Source: UBA940 sp031547885
GTDB lineage: Bacteria > Bacteroidota > Bacteroidia > Bacteroidales > Rikenellaceae
DNA: 64,000 nucleotides
Assembly: GCA_031547885.1 (NCBI GenBank)
Contig: JAVBRO010000001.1
Location: forward strand, 124,001 to 188,000
Direction of reading: 5' to 3'
The position numbers were made by a program, and so were the translations under genes. The notes under the pieces were generated by a model. The model ran no database searches. It saw only the letters and a list, made by a program, of their open reading frames with translations, and was not told the DNA's origin. Each line of letters opens with the position of its first letter. Position 1 is the stretch's first letter. Positions 24,035 to 32,120 of this stretch are shown piece by piece.

Positions 24035-24283
24035 ATGACACCGCGCAAAGACATAAAAGACCGCGACCGGCAGATCGGAAAGATAATGGACGCTTTGTTC
24101 GATGCCGGTATGCGCCTGCCGAAAAGCCTGCATACAGACCTGATGCTGTGGCTGCTCGATGAACGCGACGCCGACCTCAAGGAGAAACATATGAGGCGAA
24201 AATTCGACGAGGTCATGGAGTCGCCCGACATAGGGATGCCGCTGCAAAAAAAGCCCGGTCCCATAAGGAACGGTGCGAAATAA
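24035..24283 (+). CDS. Small conserved-looking hypothetical protein
   Basis: An 82-residue, strongly charged and probably helical protein (MTPRKDIKDRDRQIGKIMD...). No domain recognised and no signal or membrane segment. It has normal codon use, lies between the M23 peptidase and murB, and is followed directly by a strong terminator, which supports it as a real gene. Confidence 0.6.
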   Translation: MTPRKDIKDRDRQIGKIMDALFDAGMRLPKSLHTDLMLWLLDERDADLKEKHMRRKFDEVMESPDIGMPLQKKPGPIRNGAK

Positions 24284-24295
24284 TCGGATGCTAAA

Positions 24296-24327
24296 AGGCA
24301 GGATTTGAGTCCTGCCTCTCTTTTTTT
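24296..24327 (+). terminator. Rho-independent terminator before murB
   Basis: AGGCAGGA 24296-24303, loop TTTGAG, TCCTGCCT 24310-24317, then CTC and seven T residues. An eight base-pair perfect stem. Confidence 0.9.
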
Positions 24328-24338
24328 ATGTACCTTTG
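24304..24338 (+). promoter_or_regulatory. murB promoter, overlapping the terminator
   Basis: TACCTTTG at 24331-24338 is a good -7 box ending eight bases before the murB ATG. A TTTG at 24304-24307, in the terminator loop, is 23 bases upstream, longer than ideal. The start point would fall at or just before the ATG. Confidence 0.55.
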
Positions 24339-24346
24339 TTGCAGTT

Positions 24347-25354
24347 ATGAAAATTTCTGAAAACACAGAGCTGAAGAGCCTCAACAGTTTCGGCGTGGAT
24401 GCCCGCGCGGCGCGTATCGTCGAGTGGGAAACTGCGGATGAACTCGCGCATTTTTTCGCGGACGGCATCGTCGGAGAGTGGATGATTTTGGGTGGAGGAA
24501 ACAATATCCTTTTCACGAGGGACTACCCCGGAACGCTGCTCCATCCGACCTCGAAGGGCATCGAAGCGACGGGCGAAACTGAAGAGAAAATATCGGTGAA
24601 GGCCGGGGCGGGTGTCGATTGGGACGATTTCGTCGGCTGGTGCATTGCGCGCGGACTGTGGGGTGCGGAGAACCTTTCGGGCATCCCCGGAACCGTCGGA
24701 GCATGCCCGATCCAGAACATCGGGGCATATGGCGCAGAGGCCAGGAGCATAATCGTATCGGTCGAGTGTTTCGATGTGGAGAGTCGCACTACGATAACCC
24801 TTACGGGCGACCACTGTGCGTTCGGCTACCGCGACAGCGTCTTCAAGCGCAGCCTGAAAGGGCGCGTCATCATAACCGCCGTCAATTTCAGCCTGTGGAA
24901 GGAGCCGCGGCCCAACCTCTGCTACAACGCGCTGGAAGATGAGGTCACGAAGCTCGGAGGTCCGGCGCTCGAAAATATCCGCCGGGCCGTCGTGAACATC
25001 CGCAACAGCAAGCTGCCCGACCCGCGCGTGACGGGCAACGCGGGGAGCTTTTTCAAGAATCCGGTTGTGGACGACGCCGTGGCTCACCGCATCGCCGCGG
25101 AGTATCCCGGAATGCCGCTCTACCCCGCAGGCATGCCCGGAAAGACCAAACTCGCGGCCGGATGGCTCATCGAGCAGGCCGGATGGAAAGGCCGTAGCGA
25201 AGGGCGGGTGGGAACAGACCCGAAACAGGCCCTGATAGTGATAAACCTGGGCGGCGCTACCGGAGCGGAGATAGTCGCTTTCGCCCGCCGCGTACAGGAT
25301 GGAGTCAGGGAGAAATTCGGCGTGGAATTGGAAACGGAAGTCAACATTGTATAA
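24347..25354 (+). CDS. murB: UDP-N-acetylenolpyruvoylglucosamine reductase
   Basis: About 335 residues, FAD enzyme that reduces UDP-GlcNAc-enolpyruvate to UDP-MurNAc. LKSLNSFGVDARA is the usual start, LGGGNNILFTRDYPG binds the FAD diphosphate, GIPGTVGACPIQNIGAYG follows, and the C-terminal LPDPRVTGNAGSFFKNPVV carries the catalytic Ser. AAGWLIEQAGWKG is the type I C-terminus. The ATG at 24347 was chosen over an upstream one that would translate the terminator. Confidence 0.96.
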   Translation: MKISENTELKSLNSFGVDARAARIVEWETADELAHFFADGIVGEWMILGGGNNILFTRDYPGTLLHPTSKGIEATGETEEKISVKAGAGVDWDDFVGWCIARGLWGAENLSGIPGTVGACPIQNIGAYGAEARSIIVSVECFDVESRTTITLTGDHCAFGYRDSVFKRSLKGRVIITAVNFSLWKEPRPNLCYNALEDEVTKLGGPALENIRRAVVNIRNSKLPDPRVTGNAGSFFKNPVVDDAVAHRIAAEYPGMPLYPAGMPGKTKLAAGWLIEQAGWKGRSEGRVGTDPKQALIVINLGGATGAEIVAFARRVQDGVREKFGVELETEVNIV

Positions 25355-25357
25355 TCA

Positions 25358-25507
25358 TGAATCATAAATCATGAATCATGATTTGCGGTGTGCTTCGCAC
25401 GTTTCTTTATTTAATTTGACTGATATATTATTGCAAAATATTATTTAAAAATCGTCGCACAGCGACACATTCATTCATGATTCATGATTTATGATTCATG
25501 ATTAAAA
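25358..25507. repeat. Inverted short-word element (AATCATG arms) with two hairpins
   Basis: Left arm of AATCATG words (25358-25385), hairpin GTGC-TTC-GCAC, an A/T-rich linker, hairpin GTCGC-ACA-GCGAC, then a right arm of CATGATT words up to 25507. The second hairpin is nearly identical to the one in the element at 50362-50478. Confidence 0.88.
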
Positions 25508-25509
25508 TT

Positions 25510-26907
25510 ATGTTATCAGAGCGTTTTAAACACTACATCAAGGAGAACGAACTGCTCCATGAGGGCGACCGGGTCCTGCTGGCGGTCAGCGGCGGGGTCG
25601 ACTCGATGGTGATGCTGTCGCTCTTCGCACAGAGCGGATGGCCCGCCGGTGTCGCCCACTGCAATTTCCAACTCCGCGGCGAAGAGGGCGACGAAGATAC
25701 CGCCCTGGTCGAAAAAGAGGCCGCGCGCTACGGACTGCCGTGCTACAGTAAACATTTCGACACGAAAGGCGAAATGGAACGCACGGGCGAATCGGTGCAG
25801 ATGGCCGCCCGCCGCCTGCGCTACGACTGGTTCCACGAACTCTGCGCCGAGCACGGCTACACCGCAATCGCCATCGCGCACCAAGCCGACGACTCGGTCG
25901 AAACATTCTTTATAAACCTATTCCGCGGGACGGGGCTGCGCGGTCTGACCGGGATCAGCGTTACGAACGGCCGCGTCATCCGTCCGCTGCTGTTCACGAC
26001 CCGCAAAGAGATAGTCGATTACGCGCACGCCAACAAGACCAGCTACCGCGAGGATTCGTCGAACCGCTCGACAAAATATTTACGAAACAAGATACGACTG
26101 GGACTCGTTCCGCGCCTGAGGGAGATAAATCCGCGCTTCACCGAGATGATGCGCCGCAACGTCGACCGGCTGACCCAGACCCAGCACTTTATCGACGCCG
26201 CCATCGAAAATATCCGCCACGAGGTCGAGCAGAAGAACGGCACGACCACCGTTATCGACACCGAGCGGATCGATCCGGCGTTTCCCGCGGGTTTCGTCAT
26301 CTACGAACTTCTTAGCTCGGGCTACGGATTCAGGGGCGACGTCATCGACCAGATAACCGGCGTGCTCGAAAAAGGTTGGTCCGGAAAGCGCTTCTACTCG
26401 CGCGACTATGTGGCCTACACCGACCGCGGACGCATAATCATCGAACCGATAGGCAGCGAGGACCCGTGTGAAGTGACCTTCGACGAACATACCCAGAGGG
26501 TTTTCGCGGGTAATTCAGTCTTCTACATGGAGCATCTCGACATCGACCGCATCGAGAACCTCAACCTGCCGGAAAACGTCGCGCTCGTGGATGCCGACCG
26601 CCTTGTGTGGCCTTTGCAACTGCGCCGCTGGCGTGACGGCGACCGTTTCGTCCCGATCGGTATGTCGGGAAGCAAGAAAGTGAGCGATTACCTTGTCGAC
26701 GCGAAGGTCTCGGTCCCCGAAAAACAGCGCCAGTTCGTGCTTGTGAATGGTCGGAACGCCGACGGCGGTGGGAACGCCCACAGCGGTTTAAATGGAGAAA
26801 ACGATCCGGACGAGATAATCTGGTTGGTCGGCCGCCGCCTCGACGACCGCTACAAGATCACGCCCCAGACCGAGAATGTACTAAAAATAATTCGCGAGAT
26901 CATATAA
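25510..26907 (+). CDS. tilS: tRNA(Ile)-lysidine synthetase
   Basis: About 465 residues; uses ATP and lysine to convert the wobble C of the AUA-reading tRNA-Ile to lysidine. The PP-loop SGGVDS is in VLLAVSGGVDSMVMLSL; VAHCNFQLRGEEGDEDTALV and IAIAHQADDSVETFFINLFRGTGLRGLTGI are the TilS core, and the C-terminal RRWRDGDRFVPIGMSGSKKVSDYLVDAKV is the substrate-recognition domain. MLSERF at 25510 is preferred; an ATG twelve bases earlier belongs to a repeat arm. Confidence 0.95.
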   Translation: MLSERFKHYIKENELLHEGDRVLLAVSGGVDSMVMLSLFAQSGWPAGVAHCNFQLRGEEGDEDTALVEKEAARYGLPCYSKHFDTKGEMERTGESVQMAARRLRYDWFHELCAEHGYTAIAIAHQADDSVETFFINLFRGTGLRGLTGISVTNGRVIRPLLFTTRKEIVDYAHANKTSYREDSSNRSTKYLRNKIRLGLVPRLREINPRFTEMMRRNVDRLTQTQHFIDAAIENIRHEVEQKNGTTTVIDTERIDPAFPAGFVIYELLSSGYGFRGDVIDQITGVLEKGWSGKRFYSRDYVAYTDRGRIIIEPIGSEDPCEVTFDEHTQRVFAGNSVFYMEHLDIDRIENLNLPENVALVDADRLVWPLQLRRWRDGDRFVPIGMSGSKKVSDYLVDAKVSVPEKQRQFVLVNGRNADGGGNAHSGLNGENDPDEIIWLVGRRLDDRYKITPQTENVLKIIREII

Positions 26908-26914
26908 TTTTTTA

Positions 26915-26966
26915 CCACCTTTTAAAAAAGGTGGCGCCAAAAATTTTTAACGGAATCTGCGATTCC
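26915..26966 (+). repeat. Two-hairpin structured repeat, copy A
   Basis: Hairpin 1 CCACCTTT-TAAA-AAAGGTGG (26915-26934), a conserved CCAAAAATTTTTA linker, hairpin 2 GGAATC-TGC-GATTCC (26952-26966). Copy B at 43961-44011 keeps loops and linker but changes both arms of both stems. Confidence 0.8.
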
Positions 26967-27006
26967 TACTGTTCAGAGGGAACAGATGTTTTCGGATTTT
27001 TGGAGT

Positions 27007-27140
27007 AGTTAAGAATTTCAGGCAGCGGGCATGGCCCGCCACCGTGCACTTTTGAAGCGGTGCGGCTCTGAAAATTTATTTTCGAGACCGCACCGCTTCA
27101 AAAGGCTACGGTTGCAAAGCAACCTCAGAAATTCTTAACT
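27007..27140. repeat. Large palindromic three-arm element after tilS
   Basis: A perfect 13-base inverted repeat, AGTTAAGAATTTC (27007-27019) and its complement (27128-27140), encloses three hairpins: 27025-27039 (GCGGGC/GCCCGC), 27049-27103 (about 26 base pairs with a few mismatches near the loop) and 27110-27124 (GGTTGC-AAA-GCAACC). TAACTTTG at 27136-27143 could be a promoter box for holA. No coding frame here. Confidence 0.8.
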
Positions 27141-27215
27141 TTGGGTGACAATATCTTCGCAAACATGAAATATTGCCTCAAAATAAACCGCCGCGGCCGC
27201 TGCCGCAATCTTTTG

Positions 27216-27241
27216 GTTACTTTTTGATTTGAAAAAGTAAC
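27216..27241 (+). repeat. SIR 5' hairpin remnant
   Basis: GTTACTTTTT-GATTTG-AAAAAGTAAC resembles the P1 hairpin of the SIR family, without the rest. It ends 18 bases before holA. Confidence 0.6.
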
Positions 27242-27259
27242 AATAAAAACAAAAATGGA

Positions 27260-28333
27260 ATGGCGAAAAGCAGTGTAAAATTTAAGGATAGTGTAGCCGA
27301 TTTCGAGGCTATACGGGCGGACATCGCCGCGAGGAAATTCGCGCCCGTCTACCTGCTGATGGGCGAAGAAGGATATTTCATAGATGAACTAAGCGAAAGG
27401 CTCTCCGAGGATGTGCTGAATGAGGCCGAAAAGGCCTTCAACCGCACCATCGTCTACGGCAAGGACAGCGACGCGGGGGCGATCATAAACCTCGCCCGGC
27501 AGATGCCCATGATGGGTTCGTACCAGGTGGTCATAGTCCGCGAGGCACAGCAGCTGAGGAAGATAGAGGATCTGTCGCTATACACGGTCAACCCCTCGCC
27601 GTCGACTATCCTGGTGCTGTGTCACAAGGAGAAAAATCTCGACAAGCGCTCGCAGTTGTACAAGCACTCGGCGGCAAAGGGTGTTGTGTTCGAATCGGTG
27701 CGTCCGCGCGACTACGAGATAAGGGAGTGGCTGGGGACATTCGTCGCCCGGCGCGGCCTGAAAGCCGAACCCAAGGCGGTTGAGATGCTCACCGAACACC
27801 TCGGGATGGACATTTCGAAGATATCCAACGAACTTACCAAGCTGATGCTGTCGCTGCCCGAGGGGACCACGAAACTGACCCCCGAGGATGTCGAGAACAA
27901 CACCGGTTTCAGCAAGGATTTCAACAACTACGAACTGTGCCGCGCCGTCATCTTCCGCGAGGAGGCGCGCGCAATGATGATCGCCGATCACTTCGCCCGC
28001 AACCCCAAGGAACATCCGCTGCTTGTTACGGTGCTGGCGCTTTTCGGGCAGTTCAAAGAAATTTTCGTCATCAACTACTGCCGCTGGCAGGCAAAGAACA
28101 AAGGCGTCGCGATGCCATCGGATATGGATTTCATGCGCATCCTTCGCCTGCCCGGCCCGTGGTTCGTGAACGAGCTGAAACAGGCGGCGAATTTGTGGCC
28201 CAACAAGATAACCTTCAAGGTGCTGGGACTCCTGCGCGAGTACGACGCCAAAAGCAAGGGGATGAACAGCGGCGGCATGGACGACGGCGAACTGCTGCGC
28301 GAACTGCTGCTGAAAATATTCTTGGAAAGATAG
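27260..28333 (+). CDS. holA: DNA polymerase III, delta subunit
   Basis: A 357-residue clamp-loader subunit that opens the beta clamp. FAPVYLLMGEEGYFIDELSERL is the family N-terminus; MPMMGSYQVVIVREAQQL and a C-terminal collar domain with FGQFKEIF fit. As usual for delta, no functional Walker A is seen. Downstream of tilS and its repeats; probably has its own promoter. Confidence 0.88.
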   Translation: MAKSSVKFKDSVADFEAIRADIAARKFAPVYLLMGEEGYFIDELSERLSEDVLNEAEKAFNRTIVYGKDSDAGAIINLARQMPMMGSYQVVIVREAQQLRKIEDLSLYTVNPSPSTILVLCHKEKNLDKRSQLYKHSAAKGVVFESVRPRDYEIREWLGTFVARRGLKAEPKAVEMLTEHLGMDISKISNELTKLMLSLPEGTTKLTPEDVENNTGFSKDFNNYELCRAVIFREEARAMMIADHFARNPKEHPLLVTVLALFGQFKEIFVINYCRWQAKNKGVAMPSDMDFMRILRLPGPWFVNELKQAANLWPNKITFKVLGLLREYDAKSKGMNSGGMDDGELLRELLLKIFLER

Positions 28334-28340
28334 GAATCCT

Positions 28341-28425
28341 GTCATCCCGACCAAAGCAGAGGGATCTGATCGGGAATGGCATTTTTCCCTGCGCGGTCAG
28401 ATCCCTCGACTGCGCTCGGGATGAC
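28341..28425. repeat. GTCATCCCGA inverted repeat, compact copy
   Basis: GTCATCCCGACCAAAGCAGAGGGATCTGATCG at the left mirrors GGTCAGATCCCTCGACTGCGCTCGGGATGAC at the right; 85 bases in all and a near-perfect hairpin. Confidence 0.9.
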
Positions 28426-28443
28426 AACACAAAACAGGAACCG

Positions 28444-29247
28444 ATGAAAAGCGAACTGATATCGTGGAACGGGCGGATCATGGCGCCGCAGGAGCTGGAA
28501 ATACCGCTGTCGGAACTTCTCGCGGTGCATTACGTCTACCAGCGGGTCCATACGCTGGCGGGCAAGACCCTGCATCTGGCCGAGCACCTCGATATCATCG
28601 GGCGGACTTTCCGCTACATCTATGGCACACAGCCCGAACTCGATGAAAAAACCATAGCAAAGCATATCGCGGAATTATTGCGGGTCAACCGGTATCCGGC
28701 CGGCGGAAGCGCCACAGTGCTGTTATGCCTCTTTCCGCGCCAGTATGGCCACGACCTTTTGGTGATGTGCGAACGCCCGCTGATCGACAACGGCTACACG
28801 GTCTCGAGCCTGCGCCCGACAGCGATCAGTTACGAATACTGCATACCTTACGGCGGTTTCCCGACCGGATTTCAGTTGTCGGCGGCGCGGATGCATGATG
28901 CGCTCGCGCTGGAACACGGCGCGACACGTTCGGTAAGGCGCGAAGGCGACCTGCTGATCTCGTGCGGCGACGCGACGCTGTTCGGGATAAAAGGGAAGAC
29001 CCTCTTCACCGCGCCCCTGACCATAGGAGCCGTGGATAGCGTCGAACGCCGCCTTGTCATCGCGGCGGCCGCAAAAGCCCGGATGGATTTTCTGGAAGAG
29101 GCCGTGCCACACTCTGAGCGGCGCGATTTCGACGAACTTTTCTACGCCGACGCCACGGGGATAACCTCGCTCGGGGAATGCGACGGCGCAAAATTCATGA
29201 GCCTGCTCGTGTCGCGTCTTATCGACGCATTACGAGCAAATTCATGA
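28444..29247 (+). CDS. Class IV aminotransferase-like protein, probably without the catalytic lysine
   Basis: About 267 residues related to the branched-chain aminotransferase/ADC lyase fold (HTLAGKTLHLAEHLDIIGRTFRYI, then LLISCGDATLFGIKGKTLFTAPL, corresponding to the usual E-x-x-x-x-N-x-F-x-V segment). In the region where the family carries the PLP lysine, the sequence reads YGGFPTGFQLSAARMHDALALEHGA, with no Lys, and the conserved Glu-Asn pair is replaced by CGDATLF. Either it is an enzyme that lost PLP chemistry or my alignment is off by a segment. It follows holA after a repeat. Function unknown. Confidence 0.65.
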   Translation: MKSELISWNGRIMAPQELEIPLSELLAVHYVYQRVHTLAGKTLHLAEHLDIIGRTFRYIYGTQPELDEKTIAKHIAELLRVNRYPAGGSATVLLCLFPRQYGHDLLVMCERPLIDNGYTVSSLRPTAISYEYCIPYGGFPTGFQLSAARMHDALALEHGATRSVRREGDLLISCGDATLFGIKGKTLFTAPLTIGAVDSVERRLVIAAAAKARMDFLEEAVPHSERRDFDELFYADATGITSLGECDGAKFMSLLVSRLIDALRANS

Positions 29248-29320
29248 GATGAAAGAAAGGGCAATCTGACGGCAAAGCAGAATGTATGCTATGATTTTTC
29301 ATACATATTGCCTCGCTTTC

Positions 29321-30070
29321 TCAACTACCTTGACCATACTTCATCAGTTCATCAAGCTCGATCTCTTCTCCCTTTAAATAGCGATAATAGCCACTGAGTA
29401 TAATTCCCGACATATCGTCCGGATGATAAACTCCCTTATCATTAAAATATTTCGAAAGACGTGAACCGCCCCATAATTGCCAGTTATTTCTCATCCACAT
29501 TCCAAATCCGAAGTGCGCTCTTCCTATAAATTCTTCTTCCGTCCATTCTTTTACCTCTATCTTTGTGGAGTCATCCCAAAATGAATCTATTTGCTTAAAG
29601 GCATCCTCAAGATTCATAGGAATGTAAACACCACGCAAAGAATCTGTCGTAAAACGAACAGAATCCTCCTTCCGCCACTTTTTCTCTATTACTTGAAAAG
29701 GCTTAATTACTTCTTTATGGGCAATTTGTCCGTTGTTCAAGTAATTTTTAAACGAAATCAAAACTATTTTTTGAACATGAGGCGGATATTCTATTCCAAG
29801 TTTGGCATAGTATTTTTCAAGTCTTGTTTTTTCTGAATAATGTAGCCCTGTCGTCCAATTAGAAATCGTTTTGTAAACTACTCCATAAGGACGGGACAAC
29901 ATGATAAGGCTATCATTGTCTGTTTCTTCAATAACCCTTTTTAAACTGTCGGAACAACGGCTCTGGAGAATATTCATTGCTTCATCTATGTTCTTCGGCA
30001 CTCTATCTTGCTGACTAAAAGCCGTCAAAGAGATCAGCGCCAATACGACAGTTAGAATTATTTGCTTCAT
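29321..30070 (-). CDS. Secreted A/T-rich protein with DUF6794-like repeats
   Basis: About 249 residues from the Met at 30070, which gives a clear signal peptide (MKQIILTVVLALISLTAFSQ). Two halves look alike: VPKNIDEAMNILQ...YGVVYKTISNWTTG...YPPHVQKIVLISFKNYLNNG and IPMNLEDAFKQID...FGFGMWMRNNWQLWGG...YHPDDMSGIILSGYYRYLKG. I recall this motif set as DUF6794, function unknown. Base and codon use are much more A/T-rich than the neighbours, suggesting transfer. It is a single-gene insertion on the opposite strand to its plus-strand upstream neighbours. Confidence 0.72.
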   Translation of the reverse strand: MKQIILTVVLALISLTAFSQQDRVPKNIDEAMNILQSRCSDSLKRVIEETDNDSLIMLSRPYGVVYKTISNWTTGLHYSEKTRLEKYYAKLGIEYPPHVQKIVLISFKNYLNNGQIAHKEVIKPFQVIEKKWRKEDSVRFTTDSLRGVYIPMNLEDAFKQIDSFWDDSTKIEVKEWTEEEFIGRAHFGFGMWMRNNWQLWGGSRLSKYFNDKGVYHPDDMSGIILSGYYRYLKGEEIELDELMKYGQGS

Positions 30071-30121
30071 ATCATATCCGTTTAAAATCACCGACAATGA
30101 AGTCTCATATTCATATATAAA

Positions 30122-30138
30122 CGCGGCTTTTAGCCGCG
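30122..30138 (-). terminator. Hairpin downstream of the acyltransferase gene
   Basis: CGCGGCT-TTT-AGCCGCG followed on the minus strand by TTTATATAT. Terminator-like, but the T run is interrupted; it may simply be the hairpin of an intergenic element. Confidence 0.4.
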
Positions 30139-30148
30139 CCTTAATTTT

Positions 30149-31000
30149 TCATTCTTCATTTTTGCCGGTAATCTCTGAATTATCGGGCACCCGGTCGGCA
30201 AGGGAGTAGGACATTCGCCGCACCTCCTGGGCCTGCATCCGGTAATTCCCGCCCGTCCGTTTCAGGGTTTCGGGATCCACAGGCTCGCCGAAGATCAGCC
30301 GGAAATGCTGGCCGCGCTGGCGGAACATCTCGTCGGGCAGGTACAGCATCTCGACATTACCCTTGATACCCAGATTCTTGCGCCAGTTGGCCACTCTGTA
30401 GAAACGTTTCGACAGACGCCCCTCGACGTACACCGGAACGATCAGGCGGCCGGTCTGGTTGGCACGTTTGATGAAGTTCGGACGCCACTCGAGATCCCGC
30501 ACCTCGCCGCCGATGCAGCGCGAGCACAGGCCCGCCGGGAAGGTCAGCACCGGAGCGCCGCCCTCGAAAGCCTTGTTGAAAGCGTCGGCATAATCGCCCT
30601 TCTGGCGGCCGTGCTTGTTCACCGGAACGAAAATACCCTTCAGCGGATCGAGGTACATCAGTATATCGTTGACTATCACCTTCACATCACCGAAATACAT
30701 GCCAAGCCTCTCGGCCAGCATCATCCCGTCCATCCCGCCGAACGGGTGGTTCGATGCGAAAATATAGCGTCCGTTTTTGTCCAGTTTATCGAGTCCGACG
30801 GTCTCGTATGTCACGCCGACATAGTCGAAAAAGCGGCGCAGGAATTCGAACGGATCGCCGTTGTCGAAATTCTCGAGAATATAATTTATCTCATCCTCAT
30901 GGATGGTCCGCCGAAGCCAGTTGACCACTCCGCGCGGGACCCACTTGCTGAGTTTGGGCGCTTTCGCCTCAAGCACCCCTGCTACCGATATCTTTGTCAT
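30149..31000 (-). CDS. Glycerolipid/lysophospholipid acyltransferase-family protein
   Basis: A 283-residue PlsC-like acyltransferase (hemolysin-annotated group). FASNHPFGGMDG carries the catalytic H-x4-D; VPVNKHGRQ, VLTFPAGLCSR and LIVPVYVEGR are the substrate-binding and acyl motifs. It should transfer acyl chains to a lysolipid or amino lipid at the inner membrane face; in Bacteroidota relatives take part in ornithine/glycine lipid synthesis, but the partner gene is not here. The last residues (GKNEE) are encoded by a short-word repeat. Confidence 0.82.
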   Translation of the reverse strand: MTKISVAGVLEAKAPKLSKWVPRGVVNWLRRTIHEDEINYILENFDNGDPFEFLRRFFDYVGVTYETVGLDKLDKNGRYIFASNHPFGGMDGMMLAERLGMYFGDVKVIVNDILMYLDPLKGIFVPVNKHGRQKGDYADAFNKAFEGGAPVLTFPAGLCSRCIGGEVRDLEWRPNFIKRANQTGRLIVPVYVEGRLSKRFYRVANWRKNLGIKGNVEMLYLPDEMFRQRGQHFRLIFGEPVDPETLKRTGGNYRMQAQEVRRMSYSLADRVPDNSEITGKNEE

Positions 31001-31007
31001 GAGAAAG

Positions 31008-31119
31008 ATTACGAATTACGAATTACGAATTACGAATGAAGGTGTGCGCAGATTTTATATAAAATCGCGACGGAGCCGCACCTTCGACTCATGACTCATA
31101 ACTCATGACTTATGACTCT
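31008..31119. repeat. Composite element: ATTACGA arm, hairpin core, CTCATGA-type arm
   Basis: ATTACGA units at 31008-31037, a core with GGTGTGCGC, TATATAAA and GCCGCACC (31039-31082), then ACTCATG units 31085-31119. Here the two arms come from two different word families. Confidence 0.8.
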
Positions 31120-31158
31120 AAATTGTTGAAAACTTTCACAAATATACGATTTTTCAGT

Positions 31159-31189
31159 TTTGAAAACGACACTCCATTCGCTATCTTTA
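31159..31189 (+). promoter_or_regulatory. Promoter of the dcw cluster (upstream of rsmH)
   Basis: TTTG at 31159-31162, spacer of exactly 19 bases, then TATCTTTA at 31182-31189, one base off the TAnnTTTG consensus. Start expected near 31197, 18 bases before the rsmH ATG. Confidence 0.65.
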
Positions 31190-31214
31190 CCACCAAATTG
31201 AGTTTTGTTTTCCG

Positions 31215-32120
31215 ATGGAATTTTACCACACGCCGGTGCTGCTCCCTGAGTCGCTGGAACTGCTTGACATAAAACCCGATGGCACATACGCCGACCTCAC
31301 TTTCGGTGGCGGCGGGCATTCGCGCGCCATACTGGAAAAACTGTCGGACCGCGGGCGGCTCTACGGTTTCGACCAGGACGCCGAGGCAAAGGGCAATATC
31401 CCGGACGACGCGCGGTTCCATTTTGTGGATGGCAATTTCCGCTTTATGCGGGGGCTGCTGCGCGAGTGCGGAGTGCGGCAGGTGGACGGAATACTGGCCG
31501 ACCTGGGGGTCTCTTCGCGCCATTTCGACGCACCGGAACGCGGTTTTTCGTTCCGCGCCGACGCGCCGCTCGACATGCGCATGAACCGGAGCGGTAAACT
31601 TACCGCCGCGCATGTGGTAAACACCTACGAACCGGCGCGACTGATCGGGGTTTTCCGCGACTACGGCGAACTCGACGCACCCCACAAGGCCGCCGGTCGC
31701 ATAGCCGAGGCTCGTAAAGGCACGCCTATACAGACGACTTTCGAACTGATCGAGGTGCTGCGTCCGCTGGTGCCGAAGAACGACGAGAGCAAGTACCTGT
31801 CGAAGCTGTTCCAGGCGCTGCGAATCGAGGTCAACCGCGAAATGGAAGCGCTTAAAATGGCTCTCGAACAGAGTTTGAAAGTGCTGAAACCGGGCGGGCG
31901 GCTGGTGGTCATCTCGTACCATTCGCTCGAAGACCGGCTGGTTAAGAACTTCATGAAGACCGGCAATTTCGAGGGGCACGCCGAAAAGGATTTTTACGGC
32001 CGCGTGGAGACCCCGTTCGAGATCATAACCCGAAAAGCCGTGGTCCCCGGCGAAGAAGAGATACGGCAAAACCCCAGAAGCAGAAGCGCGAAATTACGTG
32101 CAGCAATAAAAACAGCATGA
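31215..32120 (+). CDS. rsmH: 16S rRNA (cytosine1402-N4)-methyltransferase
   Basis: A 301-residue MraW-type enzyme that N4-methylates C1402 of 16S rRNA. FYHTPVLLPESLELL, YADLTFGGGGHSRAIL (SAM loop), DGILADLGVSSRHFD, PLDMRMN, KLFQALRIEVNREMEAL and LVVISYHSLEDRLVKNFM are family signatures. First gene of the dcw cluster, as in most bacteria (no mraZ seen upstream). The stop overlaps the start of the next small gene (ATGA). Confidence 0.97.
   Translation: MEFYHTPVLLPESLELLDIKPDGTYADLTFGGGGHSRAILEKLSDRGRLYGFDQDAEAKGNIPDDARFHFVDGNFRFMRGLLRECGVRQVDGILADLGVSSRHFDAPERGFSFRADAPLDMRMNRSGKLTAAHVVNTYEPARLIGVFRDYGELDAPHKAAGRIAEARKGTPIQTTFELIEVLRPLVPKNDESKYLSKLFQALRIEVNREMEALKMALEQSLKVLKPGGRLVVISYHSLEDRLVKNFMKTGNFEGHAEKDFYGRVETPFEIITRKAVVPGEEEIRQNPRSRSAKLRAAIKTA

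Noticed and set aside
24305..24346. Upstream start for murB at 24305
   Set aside because: It lies within the terminator hairpin and precedes the -7 box; the ATG at 24347 gives the family start.
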